NCBI GenBank assembly: GCA_019649035.1
Contig: BMAT01000051.1
Coordinates: 262,796-288,686, forward strand
DNA length: 25,891 nt
Direction: 5' to 3'
DNA from: Elysia marginata
Lineage: Eukaryota > Mollusca > Gastropoda > Plakobranchidae
Shown in pieces: positions 1 through 6,739 of the stretch (position 1 is the first letter of the stretch; every line of letters begins with the position of its first letter). A program made the translations under genes and the position numbers. Below the pieces are notes generated by a model. That model did no database searches. It saw only the letters and a program-made list of their open reading frames with translations, and had not been told where the DNA came from.

Positions 1-188
1 TTCCCAACAAGTTATAGAAAAGCAGTGCTTGAAATTTGTGGAATGTTAGTATTTTAGTGCCTAACAGGCAGTCGTACTGTAATGCTCTGAAATATGAGTT
101 GAATTTGCTCTAGTGTGTATAGGCCTGTTGGGGTAAATATGTAAAGTCTCGAGACCGCCTTCGGCGGTGGAAGACTATAACCATATTT
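1..188 (+). repeat. tRNA-derived SINE, internally deleted and truncated by the window start
   Basis: The stretch from TTCCCAACAA to GAAGACTATAACC matches the 3' part of the SINE at 5118-5445, including the hairpin-like GAGACCGCCTTCGGCGGTGG near the 3' end. Compared with that copy, about 58 nt are missing between GCAGT and CTTGAAATTT, which removes the central segment containing CAGTCCACC. Another roughly 20 nt are missing just before it. The tRNA-like head lies outside the window except for the last bases of the B box. Seen directly by comparing the two copies; family name not known to me. Confidence 0.75.
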
Positions 189-600
189 CATTATGATATT
201 AATCATAACAATGCACGTTTATTATGAAGATATTGCTAAATGTTTTAAACCTCTTACAAAGATTCTGTCTTTGTAATCGACTCTTTTCTATAACTCAAGT
301 AATAGCTTTGCAGTACTTTTTATCCTTTTAATCAAAATTGAAAAATTTCCCAGAAAGCATTATTTTTAAAGATTAAAACATGGACTAGGCACAGAAAAAG
401 GTATTCCTGAAAGTCGAATATCCGGTTTCTGTAGGTGAATATTACGATAGCACGCCAGGGGGCACAGTCTATGCAGGTGTTTTGTTTTGCTACGCAATCT
501 TAGGTTGCTGATGCTTTGGGGAATACCACTCCATCCGTAAGAAAAAGGAGGTTCAATTGTACTCACGTAGGTCTACAATTTTTTTTCAAAATGGTAGGCA
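189..600. other. AT-rich spacer, no gene recognised
   Basis: No repeat, tRNA-like motif or convincing exon was recognised. The only open frame, 366-566 on the minus strand, is short and has no recognisable protein features. Confidence 0.5.
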
Positions 601-604
601 GTGA

Positions 605-760
605 CTGAAGTGGAACTGAATAAGGTCTTGTTTAGCTTAACTCACAATTAAACTAAAGAAAGACTACTTTTCAGTTTTCTCAGGCTTGTATTCCTTTTTA
701 CGATCTTTTAATATGACACCAGATCATTTTTTAAAGAAATGAGTTAAATACGAGAGAAAA
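605..760 (-). pseudogene. decayed coiled-coil-like exon copy A
   Basis: This segment is a diverged direct duplicate of 1665-1830. Shared blocks include TAAGGTCTTSTTTAG, the TTTTCAG/TTTTAAG area and TTCCTTTTTACGATCTTTTAATAT versus TTTCTTTTTGCATATCTTGTAATAT. On the minus strand it reads roughly LKDRKKEYKPEKTEK before a stop, which aligns with LQDMQKEIETLKTESF in copy B. A donor-like GTGAGT follows, but the acceptor position has decayed to TTTAAA. The heptad-like, Lys/Glu-rich composition resembles the linker coiled coil of gastropod Ig/fibrinogen-type proteins, but that identification is inference. Confidence 0.25.
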
Positions 761-845
761 AAACCCATTTCGGTCGATGTTGAATTAATGAATGCCGTTA
801 AACCCGTTTGAAAGGAAAAGTCTAATCTTACAAAATGCCGAACAT

Positions 846-870
846 TTTTTTTTCAAAACGATAGGCAGAG
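846..870. repeat. short direct repeat of 579-603
   Basis: TTTTTTTTTCAAAACGATAGGCAGA here resembles ATTTTTTTTCAAAATGGTAGGCAGT at 579-603. It is too short to name; it may be part of the wider 600-1830 duplication. Confidence 0.4.
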
Positions 871-1221
871 GAATCGACAGAAGAACACACATAAACACAT
901 AATAATGGCAGGTAAAAAGATTGAGAAATAGGCTGACGAGAAAGCAGAGTCTAGACACCAAGAGGGTACACGAAGAATCAAAATACACTGGACAGAAAAA
1001 AAGAGAAAAATTATAGACGATAAATCTACCGGGTAAAAGATAGTTAGATACATTGGCTGAAAAAAGGAAACAGAGGCAACTTTTATCAGCTCTGTCCATT
1101 GTCCGTCTTGATCGGTTACCCAGAAATAGTAAGACGAAAGTATATCAACCTTTTGAATACTGGTCAGTAGTGATTTCTCGCTTATTCTCCAGGGTTTTTC
1201 TATGTCCGTTAGAATAATCAA
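853..1221 (-). pseudogene. possible Ig-domain debris, unrecognised open frame
   Basis: The minus-strand frame has an N-terminal hydrophilic part (around residues 30-50: SSYYFWVTDQDGQWTELIKV) and then several hydrophobic, poorly coding-like stretches. The first part is faintly like the strand around the core Trp of the Ig-like domain encoded at 3633-4451. Two well-formed acceptor-like tracts (CTGTTTCCTTTTTTCAG and TTTTTTTCTGTCCAG) interrupt the frame, so it cannot be a simple single-exon gene. There is no start context, signal peptide or known family. I treat it as possible decayed gene-family material between the two coiled-coil-like copies; chance remains a good alternative. Confidence 0.15.
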
Positions 1222-1284
1222 TACTCGAGACCTTGCAAGTCGACAACGTATGACGTAATAACATCCCTATGTAGTGTGGGTTTT

Positions 1285-1385
1285 AAAGCGGAAGATTGCC
1301 TGACGCGCCCCGTTAGCCATCTTGGATTTCCTCCGCTATGGGCTCGACCTCCTGAGCGGGCCCGTGGCGCATACAATCTATTGTG
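1285..1385. other. small GC-rich island
   Basis: About 100 bases (GACGCGCCCCGTTAGCC through GGGCCCGTGGCGC) are clearly more GC-rich than the AT-rich surroundings. The island contains arms able to pair around GGGCTC/GAGC and GGGC/GCCC. The minus-strand frame 1218-1526 runs through it without a recognisable domain. It may be a fragment of an unknown repeat or a remnant exon. Confidence 0.35.
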
Positions 1386-1715
1386 TCCTGATACGGTGCT
1401 CAAACCAGATGATGTAAGAAACATTAAGGTTACGTAATCGCAGTCTATCAGTTTGTTCCTTCCCTCGTTGAAACCATATATGTCTTCTAACTTTACCCCT
1501 TTATTTTTTATTTGATATCTTCCCAACCAACCATTGAAATCTCTCTTATTTTTAAAGTTAGATTTTATATTTTGCTTTCCTTATTTGCTATTTTAATATT
1601 TACATAAAAGTCTCCAATGTCTTTGAATTACGCCATCTTACTTGTTATATTTTAATCGGTTCAAGTTTTGGTAATTGAAGAGAAACTATATAAGGTCTTC
1701 TTTAGATTTACTTAC

Positions 1716-1810
1716 CATAAGAATGAAGAAATCATCTGTCGAAAGATTCAGTTTTTAAGGTCTCTATTTCTTTTTGCATATCTTGTAATATAATCCTCGA
1801 CCAATTTCTT
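1716..1810 (-). pseudogene. decayed coiled-coil-like exon copy B with splice sites
   Basis: On the minus strand, an acceptor CTAATTTCTTAG (ending at 1811) and a donor ATG|GTAAGTAAA (exon ends at 1716) bound a 95-nt segment. One frame reads SRIILQDMQKEIETLKTE, a heptad-like amphipathic run typical of a coiled coil, but it meets TGA shortly before the donor. It lies about 1.2 kb downstream, on the same strand, of the Ig/coiled-coil/ApeC gene and duplicates 605-760. It could be an exon of a neighbouring, now broken, relative of that gene. The splice sites and duplication are seen; the family assignment is inferred. Confidence 0.3.
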
Positions 1811-1929
1811 CTAAGAAATTAGTCAGGTAAGAAAATGAAACATTTAAGTCACGATTTTGAGTACAGCTACTCAGACAAGTTTAACTCCCGAATAATGTCT
1901 GCTACAATCATCCTTTTTTTCTTCCTTAG

Positions 1930-2086
1930 GCAATCTATTTCGTCAGAGATCAGAGTGGCAAAACCTGGCCTTTATAAATGTCCTTTTATGGAATATGCAA
2001 ATCTCACAATTAATGAGCTATACCCGGGCGAATTCATTGTAGGAGGGCTGTTCAGAAGGTTTAGCCTCCTAGTTCACAATTTTTGA
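1930..2086 (+). CDS. candidate terminal coding exon, product unknown
   Basis: A strong 3' splice-site context (CATCCTTTTTTTCTTCCTTAG, AG at 1928-1929) precedes an open frame that ends in TGA at 2084-2086. The frame encodes about 51 residues, including PGLYKCPFMEYANLT and YPGEFIVGG and one N-glycosylation sequon (NLT). The frame stays open upstream to an ATG at 1835, so an unspliced 83-residue reading is the alternative. A 3' UTR-like stretch and AATAAA at 2345-2350 follow, as expected for a last exon. No family is recognised. The Y-x-C next to an NLT sequon would suit an extracellular fold, but that is speculative. Upstream exons were not found. Confidence 0.3.
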
Positions 2087-2344
2087 ATTACTGATGGAAC
2101 ATATTTAGGTTACAATGAGCTGTAAACCTTTGTGTACACTGGCAGCATTATATAACTATTGAAAGTTTAGAACATAAGCCTTTTTCTATTAGTTGTTAAG
2201 CTTTAAGGTACACTTGAGCCAATAGTTTATGTGGCACAGTTTTAGTATTTTGTACTTTATTACCGATGCCATTTTGTATTTAACATATAATTCCATGTAA
2301 TTGTGTTGTATTTTATCACGTGGTATGTTGTGTGCTCGTTCTGA

Positions 2345-2350
2345 AATAAA
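2345..2350 (+). terminator. candidate poly(A) signal AATAAA
   Basis: The hexamer AATAAA is preceded by about 260 bases of UTR-like AT-rich DNA after the 1930-2086 frame and followed by T/GT-rich sequence (CTCGTGTAAAC, TGCTGTCTGTTTGTC). This arrangement fits a 3' cleavage site near 2365. Confidence 0.35.
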
Positions 2351-2433
2351 AAACGCATTGCCATTTTAATCGCTCGTGTAAACTATTTATTGCTGTCTGT
2401 TTGTCTCCCTGAGAGCTAATATCTATCGTTTCA

Positions 2434-2481
2434 ATGATGATGATGATGATGATGATGTGGATGATAACGACGACGACGACG
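2434..2481. repeat. (ATG)n then (ACG)n microsatellite
   Basis: Eight perfect ATG units at 2434-2457 are followed, after TGGATGATA, by five ACG units at 2467-2481. Confidence 0.9.
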
Positions 2482-2536
2482 GCAAGGGAGGGATAAAGTG
2501 AAATAAAGATAGAAACGTAAACATAGATAAGTGCTT

Positions 2537-2542
2537 TTTATT
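2537..2542 (-). terminator. candidate poly(A) signal for the ApeC gene
   Basis: TTTATT on the plus strand is AATAAA on the minus strand, about 470 nt beyond the final ApeC stop at 3011-3013. It would give a long 3' UTR; no nearer canonical hexamer was seen. It converges with the plus-strand signal at 2345-2350. Confidence 0.25.
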
Positions 2543-3010
2543 GACATCATTTTAGGGAACTGGTTTTTTATGCGAAATCAGAAAACAAGTCTTTGTTTAG
2601 AAACCTTATAGAAATCTTGAAGGCTTCTTTTGACATACCAATGAACTGCAGCAAACAGAATTAAAAAAAAAGATTTTGTAAACGTCGCTGAAAGTGTGAG
2701 AGTTATTCTCATCAAACGAAACATAACACACTCCGAGCAGGCTTGAAGCCATGATGTTTTCTTAATCTTAAGATGTGATTCAAAAGATTTTTTTTATATT
2801 ACAAATGTAAATCAGTCAAATCCAATTTCCACTGTCAAAAGTCCTCTTGGAGCCTTCTTGATTTCTTTCACCAAAGCCTTTCCATTAAACACCGAAAGTC
2901 GCTAGAGAAAATGATAATCATACAACAGACTAATGGAAGAAAATTTCCATACAACTCTATGGTGCACTTACACGGACAGTGATATTGATTTCTCATCAAA
3001 CACAAACCAT

Positions 3011-3632
3011 CTACAGCTTTGTGTAGTAACAAAGGTTGAATTATTTTGATAACAGAATCTCCAGGCTGGTCAATGTCTGGGTGGTGACCAGACAGTTTGT
3101 CACTGTTGCTACTATCTTCAGTGTTGATCTGGACATATTCTTCCGACACAGCCATCCCCCGGACAGCTTGACACACACCGCCGTACCTGTATAGCAAGAA
3201 TGGGCTGTGCGTGGGCAACTCGATCGGAACACTGGCAGAGGACGTTTTCTGACAGCAGAAATAGATATATGGGTTAGCTACTCTATTCACGACGTTAGTC
3301 GAACCGTCGGCTTTGCTGCCAGTGTCCTCTGTATCCAATGCCACATATCCAAATATAAACTCCGGAGGACAAGACATTTTCCACAGCTTGTGAATGCAGA
3401 AAGATCCCCGAGGCCATTTGTTTGTATTAAGATGGGTGGTCACCTCACAGAACTTCAGGGTGACGAACTTCTTAGAGCCATCGGTGGAGGTGGTCTGTCT
3501 CGAGAACGCCGCGGAGTGACTATTGACAGGATCGGAACTTGACTGAGATTGTGTATGTATTTTTAAAAAGCAACGAGTCTTAGCGAAAACAGCTGAGTCT
3601 GCTGGACAGCCCATCTTGGGCTGCAACAGAGC
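3011..3632 (-). pseudogene. ApeC (apextrin C-terminal) domain, separated from its N-terminus by an in-frame stop
   Basis: Directly after the TAG that ends 3633-4451, and in the same reading frame, the sequence continues as ALLQPKMGCP. About 190 residues follow with the signatures of an ApeC domain: WPRGSFCIHK, a downstream CP, DTEDTGSKADGS, YIYFCCQK, PIELPTHSPFLLYRYGG, VCQAVRGMAV and GHHPDIDQPGDS. Eight cysteines are present in this frame (in GCP, TRCF, KFCE, SFCI, SCP, FCC and VCQ). The domain should end in a short CYY-type motif. Here that motif (NLCYYTKL, then TAG at 3013-3011) is shifted by one base: the long frame runs VIKI and then goes out of register, with an apparent extra base within 3041-3047. 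ApeC proteins are secreted invertebrate proteins, several of which bind microbial glycans; that role is known for the family, not shown here. Lesions: nonsense codon at 3635-3633 and the frameshift. The rest is well conserved, so inactivation is recent, or one or both lesions are sequence errors. Confidence 0.8.
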
Positions 3633-4451
3633 CTAGTTATCCGAAGGCCATTGGTATAGTCCTTCCATCACTCGCTCGAGCTTGACGAGCCTGTCTTCGT
3701 GTGAAAGCAGGCTATACTCAATTCTCTGGAACCTCTTATCATTCATCGAGTCTCTTTCTTGTGAAGCGGCTTCAAAACTTTCTTGGGAGGTCTCAATTTT
3801 ATCAAGCTTAGTTTCAAAAGCAGTGTCCTTGGTTTCTACGGATCTCGACAGTCCTTTACATCCACCATTTAGTTTAGCTACTTCCGTATCCATAAAGTTT
3901 TCAATTTCTTGAACATTTTCTTGTGTGTCCGCAGAAGCATTTACCAAATAATAAATAAGGTTATTAAACTCATTAACTTCAAGGCTTGATGAACTCACCA
4001 TGGCACTATTGTCTTTGACATCAGAGCCAATGACTTCACATCTAAAAATACCAAAACAGTCTGGTTTCGTAGAATTGCAAGAAATCTCCAGAAAAACGTT
4101 GGAAAGGGCACCTTTGGTGTTCCCTGTAGCCTTTATATTTCCTACCACTGTTGGACTGTCCTCATTGTCTCGCTGCTCAGCAATTAAATCCCAGCCAGAG
4201 AGCGATTTCTTGACGATCCTTGTTCTGAAAATCTGGGTGAACGTATTTAGTACACTACGATTGCTTTCACATCGCAGGCTCATATTCTTGGGCGTGTACC
4301 TGTTGGCAAGTGAGGGGGTAACTGTCAGCTGAAACGGTATGCTACGGTCTGAACCATTCTGAACTGGTGAGGTGAGACCGTGTTGTGACACTAGCAGAAA
4401 TACCAGCAAGCCTAGTTGGTACACGATCATGATAGCTCTATTGTGAAACAA
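3633..4451 (-). CDS. secreted Ig-like / coiled-coil N-terminal half of an ApeC protein
   Basis: This 272-residue open frame is the N-terminal half of an immune-type secreted protein. A hydrophobic signal peptide (VYQLGLLVFLLVSQHGLTS) ends near residue 28. Met8 (codon 4430-4428) gives an equally good start; Met1 is the longest. Residues about 35-160 form an Ig-like domain: LRC at Cys61, a core Trp87 (GWDLIAE) and FRC at Cys138, with extra Cys125 and Cys132. Sequons occur at N32, N56, N64, N126 and N171. Residues about 175-264 are charged and helical, with heptad-like KLDKIETSQESFEAASQERD and DRLVKLERVMEGL, as in the linker of gastropod fibrinogen-related proteins. The frame then reads YQWPSDN and stops at TAG, exactly where the first ApeC motif (WPxGxYALxxPxxGCP) should continue. 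The in-frame sequence after the stop supplies ALLQPKMGCP and the rest of ApeC. As it stands, only a lectin-less Ig/coiled-coil protein would be made. No intron was found between the signal peptide and the ApeC end. Confidence 0.75.
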   Translation of the reverse strand: MFHNRAIMIVYQLGLLVFLLVSQHGLTSPVQNGSDRSIPFQLTVTPSLANRYTPKNMSLRCESNRSVLNTFTQIFRTRIVKKSLSGWDLIAEQRDNEDSPTVVGNIKATGNTKGALSNVFLEISCNSTKPDCFGIFRCEVIGSDVKDNSAMVSSSSLEVNEFNNLIYYLVNASADTQENVQEIENFMDTEVAKLNGGCKGLSRSVETKDTAFETKLDKIETSQESFEAASQERDSMNDKRFQRIEYSLLSHEDRLVKLERVMEGLYQWPSDN

Positions 4452-4555
4452 AATAATGATATATCGTATTAAACCTGATATAGGGAAAGATCAGGTTGAA
4501 AGCAACTTGAGCCAATTCTGGTGCAATGTTAGTCTGACGAGTTACTGCATAGTTG

Positions 4556-4592
4556 TAGAGCCCCAGGACAGTCAACTTTTGTTTTTATATTA
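4556..4592 (-). promoter_or_regulatory. TATA-type core promoter candidate for the Ig/ApeC gene
   Basis: On the minus strand ATATAAAAAC (plus 4581-4590) lies about 130 nt upstream of the first ATG. Around 30 nt downstream is CTGGGGCTCTACAACT, a plausible start region. Further upstream are CAGCTG (E-box) and ATTGCAAC (C/EBP-like) near 4642-4655. An acceptor-like CTTTCCCTATATCAG near 4475 would also allow a 5' UTR intron. Confidence 0.4.
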
Positions 4593-4789
4593 ATGCAAGT
4601 AAATAAATAGCGCCCATTAACTAAAGCATTTGCTTCCAACCAGCTGTTGCAATCTCTATCATATTTCTTCACGCCTTAAAATATAAAAGAAGAAGATAGT
4701 TTATGATAGCAAAAGACAAACAAAAACAACCAGAGGTATATATAAGCACAGAAAGGTTCAGAAACTCATTAAAAAACTTTGAGATTAAA

Positions 4790-4870
4790 AAAATTCCGAT
4801 AAAAGTAGAGGAAAACAGAGAGCGAGATAGGGAAAGAGCGAGGGGGGGGGGAGTTAGAGAGAGAGAGGAA
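4790..4870. repeat. purine-rich tract with G10
   Basis: A nearly pure purine run (AGAGAGCGAGATAGGGAAAG and on) includes ten consecutive G at 4842-4851 followed by GAGAGAGAG. It is low-complexity; open frames crossing it are not credible genes. Confidence 0.75.
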
Positions 4871-5117
4871 ATAGATAACGGCATAAACAGCGAAAAGACA
4901 CAGATATAGTAAAGGTCAAAATAAGTTGATTAATTTAATTAAAGGGTCAACAAAACATCGACTACATAGTGTTCGTTCTGTGATATTTAACGCGTTAGAA
5001 GGACAGATGATAGAAAATGAAATAAAAGAGAGGAAAGGAAACAGAGTGATATCGACCAGTTCGATCAAGGGCGATTTCACTTCGAACATTAAACTTGTGT
5101 TTCATTATTTGGTGGAG

Positions 5118-5445
5118 CAGCGTGGCTTAGCAGTTAATGCGTCGGACCTGTGGTCCGGCGGTCGCGGGTTTGATTCCCAACAATGACAAAAATGTTGTAA
5201 TTGCCTAAAGGAAAGCAGTTTATACATCTTTCCCTCAGTCCACCTACGTGTAAAATGAGTACCTTGCTAATGGCAGTTCTTGAAATTTGTAGAACGTCAG
5301 CATTAGAGCGTGTAAATGGCAGTCGTGCTATAATGCTCTCAAATATAAGTTGAATTTTTTTTGGTGTGTATTGGCCTGCTTAAAAGAATATGTAAAGTCT
5401 TGAGACTGCCTTTGGCGGAGGAAGACTATAACCATTATTTTTTTA
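5118..5445 (+). repeat. tRNA-derived SINE, near full length
   Basis: The head is tRNA-like, with A box TGGCTTAGCAG at 5123-5133, an anticodon-arm hairpin CGGAC/GTCCG and B box GGGTTTGATTCCC at 5166-5178. The body contains CCCTCAGTCCACCTACGTG and TAAAATGAGTACC, which resembles the central domain seen in several invertebrate SINE families. The tail ends GAAGACTATAACC then AT-rich sequence. Box A/B sequences are internal RNA polymerase III promoter elements. The window start holds a second, deleted copy. The superfamily is not assigned with certainty. Confidence 0.8.
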
Positions 5446-5590
5446 ACTATTTCATTGTCACAGACTTTGTCATAGTAGTAAGGAAAGAACAGTCACCGAT
5501 ATGCGACATAATACAATATGTCCAGCATGGGCGTGCATGATCTATCCTTATGAGCTAATTCTTTCTTTCTTTTTTTTGTTGGAAAAAAAA

Positions 5591-5601
5591 GGGGGGGGGG
5601 G
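5591..5601. repeat. G11 homopolymer after A8
   Basis: AAAAAAAA followed by eleven G. Low complexity and a likely site of sequencing or assembly length error. Confidence 0.85.
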
Positions 5602-5817
5602 TCGACGAGGTATGACATTGCTTTTTCGCATGCCGATATGTCGATTTAAAGCAGAATACTATAGATTCTACACTCCAGTGTAGGTAAAAATGATTCTTAA
5701 AAAAATAAAAAAAAACAACACAAAATCAACCGACTATCTGTAGTAGAACTTCTGTCGCTGGTTAAACATGTACTGTTTTTTAAGTGCAAAGTTTCCTTCT
5801 TTTTAAAGAGATAACGG

Positions 5818-5925
5818 CCAATGAGAAAATGTCCACTCCAGGCCAGTTACGTCACACATTCATGATCCACGGGGTTTTCGGTGGATAAGAATAAAAAGTT
5901 CATTTAGAGCAGCTGAAAGGAGAAA
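5818..5925 (+). promoter_or_regulatory. promoter-like CCAAT / CRE / TATA cluster
   Basis: In order: CCAAT at 5818-5822, the CRE-type octamer TTACGTCA at 5847-5854 and a TATA-like GAATAAAAAG at 5889-5898, with a start region expected near 5920. This is the usual spacing of an animal RNA polymerase II promoter. Downstream, 5930-6300 is less AT-rich and ends at a possible donor (GAT|GTAAGG near 6299), so it might be a 5' exon. No coding frame is recognised, the first ATG (5968) stops after 12 codons, and the 6.1-kb minisatellite follows. Motifs this short can occur by chance. Confidence 0.3.
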
Positions 5926-6138
5926 GCGGACCGGTTACCTAGAAGCAAGGGAGGGCGTCTGAACAGATGCCTCAACGGCAGCGAAACATATCATCGCTGT
6001 AGGATTCTAACCAGCGAATTCAGTTCATTCGGCACCGATTCTGAGTTAGCCGTTCTGGGAATTACATCTAATCAACCTCTGGCGTGATAGTTTCTTGGCG
6101 TCTTAAGTTCATTGCACATGACGCGTATTTCGTCCGAA

Positions 6139-6208
6139 TGACTCCGGACCGGCTCTGGACCAGCACTTGTCCGGCTCTGGACCGACTCTGAACCGCACGA
6201 AAGACTCC
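6139..6208. repeat. minisatellite, outlying block
   Basis: Units of about 11 bp (CCGGCTCTGGA, CCGACTCTGAA) with the flanking phrase CCGCACGAAAGACTCCGG. The same order (GACTCC, GACCGGCTCTGGACCAGCAC) is found again at 6365-6395, so this block is a detached or earlier copy of the main array at 6357-6735. Confidence 0.8.
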
Positions 6209-6356
6209 GGTTGTTTGAGTTTTAACGTCTTAGTCAACTTCGAGGTTATATCAGAGACGACGCTTGGGACAATTGAAAGCGTGCTGCCACACTGTGATGT
6301 AAGGTGCGCTTAATTACACCACACCCAGTCACATTATCCTGACAAAGGGCCGACCA

Positions 6357-6735
6357 GACGAAAGACTCCAGACCGGCTCTGGACCAGCACTGGGCCGGCT
6401 CTCGATCGACTCTGGACCGGTACTGGACCGGTTCTGGACCGGCACTAGACCATATCTAGATCGGAACTTATCCGGCTTTGGACCAACTCTGAACCGCACG
6501 GAATACTCCGGACCGGACTTGGACCGAGTCTGGACCGGCTCTGGACCGACTCTAAACCGCACGGAATACTCCGGACCGGCTCTGGACCGACTCTGGACCG
6601 GCTCTGGATCGACTCTCAACCGGCTCTGGACCGACTCTGAACCGCACGGAATACTCCGGACCGGCTCTGGACCGACTCTGAACCGCACGGAATACTCCGG
6701 ACCGGCTCTGGACCGACTCTGGACCGACTCCAGTT
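6357..6735. repeat. minisatellite of CCGGCTCTGGA-type units
   Basis: An 11-bp basic unit (CCGGCTCTGGA or CCGACTCTGGA) is arranged in a higher-order pattern marked by GGAATACTCC at 6500, 6563, 6648 and 6689. The last two are 41 bp apart; the others differ by 63 and 85 bp. Both strands show long open frames (Pro/Glu/Ser/Arg-rich on the minus strand). The 11- and 41-bp periods are not multiples of three, so those frames do not keep a repeating peptide and are probably not real proteins. Confidence 0.85.
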
Positions 6736-6739
6736 CCGA

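Noticed and set aside
2431..2481. Trinucleotide repeat as a poly-Asp coding tract
   Set aside because: No open frame of useful length or splice context surrounds it.
3207..3542. Plus-strand open frame opposite the ApeC domain
   Set aside because: It is the antisense shadow of the ApeC coding frame; no domain or start context.
3682..4332. Plus-strand frames 3682-3912 and 4000-4332
   Set aside because: Antisense shadows of the Ig/coiled-coil frame; serine/leucine-rich by reverse complementation.
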